From NCBI RefSeq assembly GCF_033473495.1, contig NC_088940.1:1054001-1118000 (forward strand): DNA of 64,000 nucleotides, read 5' to 3'. Shown in pieces: positions 51,483-62,745 of this stretch (its first letter is position 1; every line of letters begins with the position of its first letter). Made by a program: the position numbers and the translations under genes. The notes beneath the pieces were generated by a model. It did not search any database, was not told the origin of the DNA, and saw nothing but the letters and a program-made list of their open reading frames with translations. Source of the stretch: Cercospora beticola. Lineage: Eukaryota; Ascomycota; Dothideomycetes; Mycosphaerellales; Mycosphaerellaceae.

Positions 51483-54043
51483 ATGATGAGCTTGAAGCAT
51501 CTCGTATTCCTGCTCTGCGCTTCACATGCGATCGCATCACCATGGAACAGGCATGAACAACGTGGCGTGCCTCACGGTCCTCCGGCATACGGCGAAGACG
51601 ATGGCTCGTCGAGCACCCCGAGGCCCACTCATTGGAGCGGCACAACCACTACCCATCCCACTCTGCCCTTCTCACCCTACGTCCCATCAGCTCACACTTC
51701 TCGCCCAGCGGGACCACCGCCCAATTACGGCCCTGTCTCATCGTCCACATGCGATACATGGACACTGACCTTACCCGCTGGGCCTGTGAGCACGGTGACA
51801 GAATACTCGACCAAGACGCTCCCTGGCAAGCTTTCCACACATACTGAGACCCAGACCGCCCCTGGTACCACTGTCACATCGAAAATCTACTCCACTGTCA
51901 CCAAGTATCAAACCACTGGGCAGAACGTTTCAACGATTTACCAGCACACAACCATTTACAGTTCAACGACTGCATGGCAATACAGCTATCTTACCAAGAC
52001 TTCAACAACAACTTGCACGAAAAGCATCACCACTTCTCTGCCGGGTGCCGCTGTTACAGAGAAGTCTGTGCAGCCGGCTTCCACCATCACCCAGTGGCGC
52101 ACCGTGTCTGGTCCCACCAGAATTGTCACTGTCGAAGAGACTGAATTCGAGTACTCGACCGTTTACAACACGCATACATCGACTGAGACGAAGGTTGTCA
52201 CAGCCCCAGGTGAGTGTGGAAACTTGGACGGCGATGTCTCAGCTTAGACTGATCTGAACAGGCACGACAACCACCTACTACTCAACGGTCCTTGGTGGAC
52301 CAGTCGAGACTCAGTACATCACTCAGAGTTTGGCAGCAAGCACCGTATACTCTACTGCCACTGTTACTGCCAAGCAGGTGTCTACGGTTGTAGTGACATC
52401 AAGAGTCCCGGCGGGCCCAGCAACGACGGTTGGTTCTCAACATACCACGTATCGCTATGGCTACTGACTGCATGGGTTTAGGTGACAGTCGTTATTCCAG
52501 CTCAGACTTCTTACATCACCCAATCAATCACCAAAGACTACACAACAACGGTATCTTGCTCTCAACGTGCCATCCGTCATTCCTGCTGACACACTCTCCA
52601 GATCACATCATACGCCGCTCCAGCCACTGTCACTGAGACCGTAGTCAGCCACAGCGTGTCAATAGAGACTTGCTACAAAACACTGCCTCCTGCCACTATC
52701 ACTAGTACATCTTGGCAAGCTGCCTCGACAATTACCAGCTACCAGACTATCACCTCTGATTTCATCTCTACCATTACGTAAGTAATTCCGTGCAGAACAT
52801 GGCTCAGACGCTAACATATTCCAGCTCCTTTGTCGCACCCAGTACTATTACATCGTATTGGACTAGCACTCTTCCGGTTCAGACATCTACATCTATTGTC
52901 TACGAGGTCGTCACCAAGCCTGTCTATGAGACTACTACCAAGACCCTTGCACCGTCCACAGTGACCTCGGTCGAAACGGAGACCCGCACCGCGGCAATAG
53001 TCAGCTGGACTACCAAAACATTGGCACCATCCACGATCGTGTCAACCGAAGGTAAAGCCAAGTCTTGCGTCTTGCTGCCGTTTTGTCTGGACTAACAATT
53101 AGTAGTGATGACTTTTACGAAGCCAATAGTGACTGTCATTACCGAGACTGTAGCACCATCCACATTGACCTCTACAAAGAGTACATTAATCTCCTGTTAC
53201 ATGTAACGCAGAGCAGAACTAACGACATCTAGCCGAGAAATACACGATACCGGTCACGGAGGTCACGACGAAGACGCTCGCTCCATCAACGGTCACGATC
53301 GAGGAGACGGAAACACGCACCAAATTTGTATGTTCGATCTACCATAATGAGTGTGCTCTGCTAACCGCCGAGAAAGATCACCGACCACCGAACAGCGACA
53401 GAAGAGGTCACGATCACCAGAGTCTCGACAGCCCCGGGTACGACCTACGTCCATACAACCACAGACATCGACAGCCTTACTTTTGTCACCACAAAGTACA
53501 AGCCAACCACAATCACGGTCCAGGCTTCTTGCGGATCAAAGCCGACACACCATCCTCAGAGTTCCACAGAGACAATCGTGCGTATATTCGCTAAGTCGTA
53601 GCCCTATGCAAGAGTTGCTGACGTTCTCACAGACGTACTATCCTCCTCCAAAGACCTACACGACGACATGTACTGTAACAGCAAGTCAGCCAAAGCCTCC
53701 GAAAACTGTGACCGAAAGTGCTACGTTGACAATCACAACTTCCGGGTTTCCACGCAGCCCGAAGACCACGACTGTTACCAGTAGCTATGTGGTGACCTAC
53801 ACAGTCCCTGGAAGTTCAGCAAGAACTGTCACGAGGACCGTCACTGAGGCAGCGACCTGTTCGACAACAACTTGGCCCACGCGCCCGCCAGGAGGGTACG
53901 GTCCAGGCTACGATACTAGCTCGTGGATCTATCCTACTCAGAGCGCATACTCGGAAAGTGGAAGTATTCCAGCGAAGCATGGACCTGGAGGAAATCATTG
54001 GGACGAGAAGAGTGGCAACAATGCAAAGAAGAACGATGCTTGA
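51483..54043 (+). CDS. Secreted Ser/Thr-rich repetitive surface protein
   Basis: Nine exons: 51483-52209, 52262-52428, 52482-52550, 52602-52777, 52825-53051, 53103-53180, 53233-53327, 53377-53577 and 53633-54043. All introns are GT-AG, 49 to 55 bp, and all junctions are in frame, giving about 716 residues. A signal peptide (LKHLVFLLCASHAIASP) opens the protein. The body is built of degenerate Thr/Ser/Val repeats, the clearest being KTLAPSTVTSVETETRT, seen three or more times in exons 5 to 7. The C-terminus is Pro/Gly/Tyr-rich and then charged, with no GPI anchor signal. Scattered cysteines occur. It should be heavily O-glycosylated and lie in the cell wall or matrix; an adhesin-like role is plausible but not shown. 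The open frames seen singly are fragments of this gene. Confidence 0.75.
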
Positions 54044-54322
54044 AGCAGGATGACAACGAATGATCACGATGACGATTTATGAAACCTATGATGAACTGAA
54101 CGGACACGAACGAGGAAATGGACTCTGAAATTTGCAAAACATCGATAAAATTCTCTTCTCATGTCCCACATTAATATTTAATGCAGTGTGCTAGATATTT
54201 TGTTCAGCATCCGAGACAAGTCGGGTCAGGATATCTTCGCGATTGGAAAAGAACTTCCATCTCTCACTACTTCCTTTATCTCCTCGGAACCTTTGTAAGA
54301 TTTGATCGACATATTCTAAACA

Positions 54323-56162
54323 CTACAACCGTCCTTCCAGATACGGGCTGAGAGGGTACCCCAGACTCTCTTTCTGGATCTGCAAAGCAATGAATTGTGA
54401 GTAAAATCGTGAAGACCGAACTTCACCTCCACCATAGTACAGATGCGGATCTGGTGAGAACATAATGTTAGCGAAGAGACAATTTACAATCATGATGCGA
54501 AGCAAGGGCCAACTCACGACCGGCATATTTCCCGTAGGCTCTCGTCTCGCCTTCCGAATCCGGACCAGAAAAATCGTCCATTCGATCAGCGACTTCAGAC
54601 CCTACTATCTCCGCAGCATCTTTCCTAAAATCATGATCAAAGCCCGTAGCGAGGACGATTAGATCTGCTTTGATCTCTGTCCCGTCTTCAAATCGCAGTC
54701 CCTCTTTCGTCAAACCTTGTATCGCGCCCTGTTTTACTTTAATCTCGCCATTCACGATCCGCTTGCAAGATCCAACATCGATATAATGCCCACCGAACCG
54801 AACAGAAAGATTCGTGAGTAAATATCCGAAACGATCGACCTTAAAGCCAGCCTTTTCGAGGTCATCGAAACGTTTCGAATTCTGCTTGACGAGGAAGTGA
54901 ATATTTCGATTTACTAGTTCCCGCGCAATTTTGTTTGGCATTGTGGCTTCCTGCCGATCTGCTACATGTGCTGGCTTGTTGAGGTGGTAGTTCCTCCCAT
55001 GGCTCATAGCGAGCCACTCTCCTGGTAAGATGAAGGTAGGGTTGCGTTGCACCATAGTAACATCCATTTTGAGATCGGCCATGTCTTCGGCTACATCGTG
55101 TGCGGTATTGGCTGTGCCGATGACGATGCCGTGTTTGCCTTCGAAGCCTTTCGGGTTGTGGTAATTAACGGAGTGGATGATTGTGCCTTGGAACCCGCTG
55201 GCTTTGAATGCTTCTTGAGAGGCCCAACTAGGAGAGACGGGAGTCTTTGCACCTGGACCGATGCAGAGAATGAGGTTTCTGGCTTTCCATACTTGTTTCC
55301 CATCTGTGATGGACCAGATTTCGCTAGTAGGATCCCACTTCGCGTTCTGGATGTGAGTCCCGGCTCGTATGTTCAAGCCGTACTTGATCGACCAGTCCTT
55401 GTACGCTGCGGCGATGCGTTTTGCTGGAAGTAAGTTGGGATCGGCCTCGGTGAAAGTGCGTCCAAAGGGCAGATTGCCATATTCCCTGATAGTATGCCAC
55501 TTGGCAGAATCGTATCTGTGTCCCCATGAGTCTCCAATCTGCGGTCGATTGTCGAAAAGGATGTTCGAAATGTTCAATGCAGTCAATCGTCCTGCTACGC
55601 CGAGCCCGCCATGTCCGCCGCCTATGATGGCCGCCTCGTAAATTGAATGGTCACCATTGCTTTCAGGGACTCGGTCCGGCGTACTGATGTCGTCAGGATG
55701 GCCATGTCCCTCGTAGTTCTCAAGCCAAGTTCGTAGCATCCAGATTTTCCAAGTACCGTCTGCAGCTCGCATGACTGAAACAACGCCCGCGCCATTGCCA
55801 ACGAGTCCCTCATCCCTCGTCGTGAATGATATGTCGAATTCCAGCCAGCTGGAGGGAGGATCAGGGATTTGGACTTTTCTTGGTTCAGATCTCGATACCA
55901 GTCGGAAGTCTGAGCGTTTTCTGCTAGCACTAAGCTGCGACAGTGTGTGGACCACGGTATCGGCCGAGTGGAAGGTTCGAAAAGTGTCAGTAAAGGACAG
56001 AATATCTCGCCATATAGCGAAGGTCGTCAGATCATGTTTATCCAAGTTGTTCAATCTTGCAATTGTGCTCTGACTGATATCAGCATAGTCAGCATCGTCA
56101 GGCACTGTAGCTTCAGGAAGCTGTCCTGGAATATCATCGAACTTTGTCAAGGCGCTGCGCAT
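54323..56162 (-). CDS. FAD-dependent monooxygenase, FMO/Baeyer-Villiger type
   Basis: Two exons, 56162-54518 and 54450-54323, with a 67 bp intron (GTGAGT...ACCAG), 590 residues. The start is the first ATG; the frame further upstream has none. An N-terminal SnoaL/NTF2-like region (about 1-170) precedes the FAD site AAIIGGGHGGLGVAGRL near residue 180. A second Rossmann motif for NADPH (GIVIGTANTAHDVAEDM) and the motif LIVLATGFDHDF, a late FMO landmark, follow. Such enzymes oxygenate soft nucleophiles or ketones; the substrate is unknown. The final exon (HPHLYYGGG, RFYSQFIALQIQ) matches the usual C-terminus of fungal members. A TATA element sits 60-75 bp upstream. Confidence 0.87.
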
Positions 56163-56920
56163 GGTTGATCGTAGAAGATGACTGTGCCGTGGACCTATGC
56201 CTGTGACGTTGAGTCTCAATCATTTATATATAAAAGCTTCTGAAACGGTGTCTCCGTCCTTGAAATCAACATTCCGTGCGGACGCAGAAGCTGCCGGTAT
56301 GATTTGAGTTTCGGCACGGACTCTGTGAGTTCCATTCGGGTGGCACTGTTTGCTGGCGCCGACTCGTCCATCATAAAGGTGTAGTGTCCCTCCGTCGATC
56401 AGAAAAGGTGCCGTGACAAGCTGCCGTTGTCCTCAAGCCTCAGGACCCCGCATGGATTAATGTCGCCTAACATGTTCGCAGACACAAACCCTGCTCGGGT
56501 GCTGACGTGCATAGGGCCAATGCCAAGGCTTGAAGCAGCACCGGACATAGAAAGTCTCGTGCTCTTTCTCAGCCTGCTCCAGGCATGAAGAAACGAAGGG
56601 GCATATGAGGCGGTTGGTGGTGCGGAGTGAAGTGGAGGAGATACGGAGAAGCGGGGGAAAGTTGAGGCTGAATGTGCCCCGCCACACCGGTTGCCGACGG
56701 CATCTGCTGTCTGTCGTCAGTCGTTCAGTCCCCGATACGAAGTCACTCCAGCTGTCGGCTGAATGCACAGGCACTCGGTGGGGTCCAGCATCACGACAAG
56801 ACATGGCCGAGTATAGCGATGCATTGGCGAGCATCCTCACTCCGGCTCCAATTTTCACATATCTCACACTCTCATCCTCGCTCCGATAGCATCCCCTAAC
56901 CCATCACGACCACCGCCGCC
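56163..56920. other. Divergent promoter, FMO and class II aldolase
   Basis: 758 bp between divergent genes. Contains the FMO TATA element. Frames within it are short and overlapping. Confidence 0.5.
56223..56235 (-). promoter_or_regulatory. TATA box of the FMO gene
   Basis: TTTATATATAAAA on the plus strand, nearly symmetric, 61-73 bp upstream of the FMO ATG on the minus strand. This is a typical distance for a fungal TATA box with a short leader. Confidence 0.6.
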
Positions 56921-57857
56921 ATGCCTCTCGACAAACTCTCCGACAACCGGGCAGTCCAAATGCTCAACAAAGCCGCAGAAGGCAAATATGGCGTCCTCGG
57001 AGTCGTATCCTACAACCTCGAAACCATCGTGGCCGTAATCCGAGCAGCCGAGAAGAAACGATCACCAGTTCAAATTCTCCTCTTCCCATGGGCTCTCAAA
57101 TACTCTCCTCTCTTCGTCGATCTCGCAGCCAATGCTGCCCGAAAGGCCTCTGTCCCCGTCACAGTACACATGGATCACGCCCAAGATCCTGAGATTATCA
57201 AAGTCGCGGCGAAGATGAAGGCTGAAGATGGGACACCGTCGTTCGACTCTATCATGGTGGATATGAGCCATTATGAGAAAGAGGAGAATTTGGCCAAGAC
57301 GAAGGAGTTGGTTGCTTTGTGTCATGCTCAAGGAATCTCAACAGAAGCTGAGCCGGGACGTATTGAGGGCGGAGAGGATGGCGTGCAAGATACAGCAGAG
57401 CTTGAGGGGATGATGACCACGGAAGAGGAAGTGGACGATTTTATTGCAACAGGCATCGACTTTTTGGCGCCTGCGTTTGGAAATGTGCACGGAGATTATC
57501 ATGGTGTGGAGAATATCCACTTGGACTACGACAGGTGAGTCAAGCGTCTTATGCGGGTGATTTGCGCTGGCTAACAACTATCTCAGGCTTGAGACGATAT
57601 ACAAGAAAGCTGCCGGCAGAGTGCAAATCGTTCTTCATGGCACTAACGAATTTCCTCCGGACATCATGGCGAAGTGCATTGAGCGTGGAGTCACTCGCAT
57701 TAATGTTAACAAATTGGTGCTCGAGAACTACAACCAGTATACGGCCGACAACTGGGGCAAGGTCCCATTAACGCAGAGCATGGAAAAGGGCACAGATCTG
57801 ATCCAAGAGCTGACAGAAAAATGGATGGATGCTATTGGAAGCACAGGCAAGGCTTAG
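56921..57857 (+). CDS. Class II ketose-bisphosphate aldolase family protein
   Basis: Two exons, 56921-57534 and 57587-57857 (52 bp intron, phase 2), 294 residues. A zinc-dependent (class II) aldolase barrel: VHMDHAQ supplies the catalytic Asp and a zinc His, AEPGRIEGGEDG the conserved Glu, GNVHGDYHG and VLHGTNEFPPD the other zinc histidines, and GVTRINVNK the C-terminal phosphate-binding strand. It is more like the GatY/KbaY and uncharacterised fungal branches than yeast Fba1, which is about 360 residues. It should split a keto-sugar phosphate to a triose phosphate. Its 3' end is 100 bp from the convergent DenD-like gene, which hints at a shared sugar-acid pathway. Confidence 0.85.
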
Positions 57858-57957
57858 ACTTGTCAACAACCCTGCGATAGAAATAGACGACAAAACAACT
57901 CCGCAGGAATATTCAGTCTTGTGTTAGTGACCATCTATGATACACAGTCAACACCAA

Positions 57958-58911
57958 CTACTTCTTCAGACTATTCGCAAAATCCTGCACAGCATCCTTA
58001 AAACTCTCATCCCTCACATATCCCAACCCCAGCGCCTTACTAACATCAAACGTAATCGGCCAACTATCCAACATAGCCTTAATCTCCGGACTCGCCTTCT
58101 CCCTCTTCACCAACTTCACCGCATCCTCTCCACCAACCTCTCTCAGCGCATCCAACATATCCTTCACCGTATTCGTAACTCCCGGCAACAACACCTGTCG
58201 AATATGCGAAGGCATACAATCCTTCTCCAAGGACAGAGTATGAATCAAATTCTTCACCAGGGTCCTAGGAGAACACAACCAAGCCTTGAAATCATCATCG
58301 CAAGGGAGGATGGATTCTTTCCCTTGGAGAGGTTCGCGGATTATACCGCTCATCCAGGAGGATGCGGCTTGGGTGGGTTGACCTGGACGGACGCTGATGG
58401 AGGGGAAGCGGAGGGAAAAACCGTTGATGTAGCCGCGACGGGTATAGTCGTTGATGAGGTATTCGATCATGGCCTTTTGCGTTCCGTAGGAGCCTTGTGG
58501 TGTTGGGACTGTGGCTTCGGAAGGTTGTTCAGGAAGTGGTTGGCCGAAGATGGCGGTTGATGAAGCGTAGATGAATTTGAGTCCGGGTTGAGTTTTGCGG
58601 ACCGCTTCGAGGAGGTTGAGGGTTGAGTGGAGGTTTACGCGGTAGCCTAGGTCGAAGTTCTCTTCTGAGCCGGCGGACATGATTCCGTGGAAGACGTATG
58701 CAGCGTCGAGTTTCTGGGAGAGCACGGCGTTGGGGTCCTCGTAGAGATCCGCTTTGATTGTTGTGGCATTCTCTTGATTCTTTGCTGCCGATGGGACGGG
58801 AGGGTCGAAAATGTCTGCGAGGATGACTTTGTGGCCATCGTTGAGAAGGTGCTCGGCGAGGAGTTGACCAACGAAGCCGCCAGCACCTGTGATGAGGATT
58901 GTCTTTGACAT
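57958..58911 (-). CDS. D-erythronate dehydrogenase-like NAD-dependent SDR
   Basis: Single exon, 317 residues. An extended SDR: TILITGAGGFVGQLLAEHLL (NAD motif TGxxGFxG), Asp in ILADIFDPP for NAD preference, HGIMSAG, catalytic Ser/Thr in YASSTAIFG, and YxxxK in YGTQKAMIEYL. SFPSISVRPG-type and LCSPRTLVKNLIH segments fit the DenD branch, whose bacterial members oxidise D-erythronate at C2 in four-carbon acid-sugar breakdown. Fungal members occur widely but are little studied. The tail-to-tail class II aldolase is a plausible partner. The substrate is inferred from the family. Confidence 0.82.
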   Translation of the reverse strand: MSKTILITGAGGFVGQLLAEHLLNDGHKVILADIFDPPVPSAAKNQENATTIKADLYEDPNAVLSQKLDAAYVFHGIMSAGSEENFDLGYRVNLHSTLNLLEAVRKTQPGLKFIYASSTAIFGQPLPEQPSEATVPTPQGSYGTQKAMIEYLINDYTRRGYINGFSLRFPSISVRPGQPTQAASSWMSGIIREPLQGKESILPCDDDFKAWLCSPRTLVKNLIHTLSLEKDCMPSHIRQVLLPGVTNTVKDMLDALREVGGEDAVKLVKREKASPEIKAMLDSWPITFDVSKALGLGYVRDESFKDAVQDFANSLKK

Positions 58912-59449
58912 TATGATTGATTGACTGGCTCAGTTCTTGTCTTGACTGCACTTGTGGACTGATTGGTAGTATACGCTGAGGAAGAATCTCGAGCCAAACT
59001 GCGGATGAATAGATTAAAGCAGAAGACAACTACCGCATTAGACTTGGATAACTTGGACGACCCCAAGCACCCCCAAGGCGCGATAGTGGGGCACAGACTC
59101 GCGTCGAGGGCTGCGAATTCGCGCCCACATGGCAGCTTGTTGTGAGCTCAACGGGCAAACAGCGGCCGAGAGACATCTCCTGCCGCCAAGCGCGGCAATT
59201 GTCGGGGACTGAACGCTGGTCTGCCACAGCAGGTATCCCGAACTTCACATGACAATGCTCCCATAATCATGTCCTTCTCTTCACCCATTCAGCTTCACAT
59301 CCATTCCTCCAGGAGCCATAGTTGAGGCTTACCTGGGCTTGATATTACGTTCACGTAGCAATGCTTCTCGCCGCATCTTTTGCAGTGACCACATGTGCAT
59401 AGTCTCAAGAACGAGCTGAGGGCATCAATGTCAACATTGATGTGGAGCA
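58912..59449. other. Intergenic, DenD-like gene 5' flank and VPS34 3' flank
   Basis: 538 bp between two minus-strand genes: the promoter of the DenD-like gene and the VPS34 3' end. Nothing else recognised. Confidence 0.5.
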
Positions 59450-62287
59450 TCATGATTTCCAGCCTTGAGTGAGGCCATGCAACTTATCGATCAGCACCGG
59501 ACCCCACGCACCAATCTCTCTGTCGATCATCTCCGAGAAGAATCTGACAGCATCTTCTTCGCTTACGTCCAGCTTGAATCTTTCCTCAACCTTTCTCACA
59601 GCCTGGTCCCCAAATATGGCAAGCCCAGGAATGCCTGCGTCCTGCATAAGAGCAAAGAGGTTGAGAATCAGACTGCTTTGTCGACGCAGTGTGGTATAGG
59701 CGGTGAAGCAGTACTGTCTGAAAGTGTCGAACTGGCTCTCACTGGATGCTGCGCCGGCAGTGCCGCCACCCATGCCCTCGATCATCTCGCGAGAGAGCTT
59801 CATTAGAGGTGCCATCGGCTTTGGGTCACGTCCGAGGATATAGCCAAAGTCGATGTGGAGGAAGTGGCCATCCTCTGTCAGCAGCAGATTGTCAAGATGA
59901 CGATCACCCACTCCTAGTAGGTAGGTCACCACGCAATATCCTGCAACAGACTTGACGTAGTTGTCCATTGCATCTTTACGCACGCCAAGGATGGATTCAG
60001 CGCCGGATAAAGGCGGGTTGTGAGTTTTCAGAAAGCCGAGTATAGAGCTGTTGTACTTCGGGTCCTGTAAGATGTCTGACACTGGCTTTGAAGCAATGAA
60101 TTGGACGGCGCCGGCCAATGTGGAGGTGGCTAGTGTTCGGTACGGGGTCAGTTTCAGATCCAGGTTTTCTTTACGAAGCAGGCGGTCCATGAGTGCGATG
60201 ATTTGCAGGACCAGCTGATCTTGACGCAGGTCGTCGCCCGACTTGAAAATGAATGGATATGTTTCTCCCTTGTCCGTCTTCACTTTCAACAGCAATGGCA
60301 GCAAGGAAGACTTGAAAACATTACAATCATCGGGTATGATGCCAACAGCCTTGACATCTGGGTCAAGTGGCAGCGGCAGCGGAGGGTCGAGGTTGAGAAG
60401 CTCATTCCTGGGATCGGCCAGTGCCCGCTTCAGGTGCTCAATCTTCCGCAACCGATCACCTTTACCCGACTGTACATCTTTGCTGATTTTGCTGATGACA
60501 GTGATGAGCTCGCCTTGTCGCAGCAGCACTTTACGTCGTGCCTTGCCTTCAGGGGTCGACTCAAGTTCTTTCTGAAAGTCAAAGCTCACCCGCGCAAACA
60601 GCTTTTTGTTGGCGGCCGCTGAAGGATCCTCGTCTCCAAGGTCCAATTCTACCATCAGGTACCAATGTAGGAAATTACCAAGTTTCAAGTTCGCTGCTGA
60701 GCGGGCGATTAAGAATGAAGCGAGAGAAGAGTCGCTCTCGTCCTCTTCGCGCGACCGGGCTGGCTCGAATTTCAAGGCTTGGACAAGTTGCAAAAGATAG
60801 AGCAATAGCTCTTCGTCATCAGCCTTGCGCAGGCGGTCCACTGCGTAAGCACGCACCGAGGGATTACGCACACTGGGACCAAGAAGCTCGAGCGCATCGT
60901 CGACATCAATCTCAGCCCATTTTGGCAGCAATGCAATGGCATTTTTAGTCTCGGTCGGCTCGTTCCAATTCACGGATTTGACTAGCTTTGTCAGGGCTCG
61001 CTTATCCCGTGTCAAGTGATGTCGGAAGCGCCAGACTTCGTCCTTCTCCTTGTCAGTCAGGTCAACCGTTGGCCCGTGGGACATGATGCGGTTGAGGAAG
61101 TCACGCATCTTCGGGTTAGGTTTCAGGTCGCGGTCTAAAGCATGTTGCTGGTTACGAATAAGCCTGCGGTGCTTCGTCTCTGTAGGGTTGTCGGCGTATC
61201 CTAGCTCGGGATCATAGACACTGATCAAATTTCCACCGCCATCCGTGTCGCTCAATCCATCTGAATGAATGCCAGGCCCAAGCTGAACCTCAGGAGGAGG
61301 CTTGAAGTTGACGCCCGTAGCGTTCGGCACCAGCGGCGCCTGTATGGACGAGATTGGCGGAGGAGCATATTCGTAATCAGCGAACACAATGGGATGATCA
61401 AATCGTGGGAATTCGATATACAGGTAGAAGGTGCCATCCACGTGGTCTGGATCCCCTTCGGCACATCGATCCTCGGGAGACTCTCCATTAGCCGTGCCAT
61501 TAGATGATGAGAGTTGATGTCGTGGTTTCATGGAGTCCTTGATCTGCTGTCTCTCTAGTTTCTCGACTTGTCGAAACACCATCTGGTCGAGCCATCGATT
61601 TTCCGAGATCTCGCCCATCTCATGGTTCTTCATAAGTGCGACAAGACGTTCGAGTTCGGCATCTCTGCGGCCCTGTTTCTCGCTGACGATGACAGGCTCC
61701 TCTGGCTGACCGCGGCGACCGCGCTTGCGTGGCTCTAGCCAAGGAGTAGACGTATCGGAGAAGCCGTCCGCAGCCCTGTGCCTCCAGATCTTGCACTTCT
61801 GCCGACCTGTCCTCAGTGTCCCATCGTCATCGAAAAGTGAGATCGTGGTGCCTCCGAAAGGGATGTGGTGGCTCTTGTCGCCGCCCTTCGGATTGATTGG
61901 CGACAAATCCCACACCGTGATGGCCAGCTGGGTGTTGACAGGCAAACTGCTGTAGTCGATGGGCAACGATAGCCACTGATTCCAGACCCGTGCAGTACGG
62001 AAGTGCCGATAGGGCGTCTGAGCAGGCACTGTCAAGGGCTTGGAGTCGCAGTAGGGCGTGACAGTAATGTACAGCTCGGAGTGCGGACTGAGGTTGCTGC
62101 CTCGATGGCGAAGGTCAGGCCGCTTCAGCAGTGTTGAATATGGCAAAGGCTTCTCAAAACCTTCAAGGCGGTTCCTAGACTAGTTTAGCATTATACTGCT
62201 CACTTCGATATGTTGAAGGCAAACCCACACCTTCACTCCCACCGGCACATCCAGCTGCGACGAGCTGGCGAACGTGAAGGGTTCCAT
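59450..62287 (-). CDS. VPS34: Phosphatidylinositol 3-kinase Vps34
   Basis: Two exons, 62287-62231 and 62179-59450, with a 51 bp intron, 928 residues. It starts MEPFTFASSSQLDVPVGVK, close to other fungal Vps34. A C2 domain (about 20-190) is followed by a polar insert, the helical PIK domain (about 310-500) and the lipid kinase domain: GDDLRQDQLVLQ, the catalytic loop GVGDRHLDNLLL, the activation segment HIDFGYILGRDPKP and the C-terminal helix ending TQGWKS. It makes PI3P on endosomes and autophagosomes with Vps15, Atg6 and Atg14 or Vps38. The acceptor chosen (ACTAG at 62180) keeps SRNRLEGFEKP in frame; a second AG five bases on would not. Confidence 0.95.
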
Positions 62288-62745
62288 CGGGGAAGACGGC
62301 GACATTCAGCGCGTGGTCGCCATGTGGCGGAGGGATGTTTTATAACAAACGGAAGCACTCACGTGCACCGGCAATCGTGGTGATCGGTGTGGTGTGGTGA
62401 GACAGGTCGGTGGCTGACGATCTGCTCGATGAGATGCGCGCCCAGGCCACCGCGTCCCTGACGTCGCGTCGAACTTTCGGCTGTCGCGACCAGGATGAGC
62501 GCATTCACTCACGACGACCCCCCAAGACCACGGACTTCCTCGCGCCATCGCATTGACGTCTGCTTCTGACGCGCCTGTCCTTGCCGGACATATACACACA
62601 CGATCGCTGCAACAAATACACGTCGAATCGCGTGAGCCGTGTCCGCCGGCAATCATATCGCGTCGCGCGGCCTCCACCCGATATCCACTTCAGCAGAGCC
62701 AGCGGCACAGTCAACATCACAACCGACACATTCTCATGACGCGCC
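62288..62745. other. Divergent promoter, VPS34 and NSE4
   Basis: 458 bp between divergent housekeeping genes. No TATA box obvious; nothing else recognised. Confidence 0.5.
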
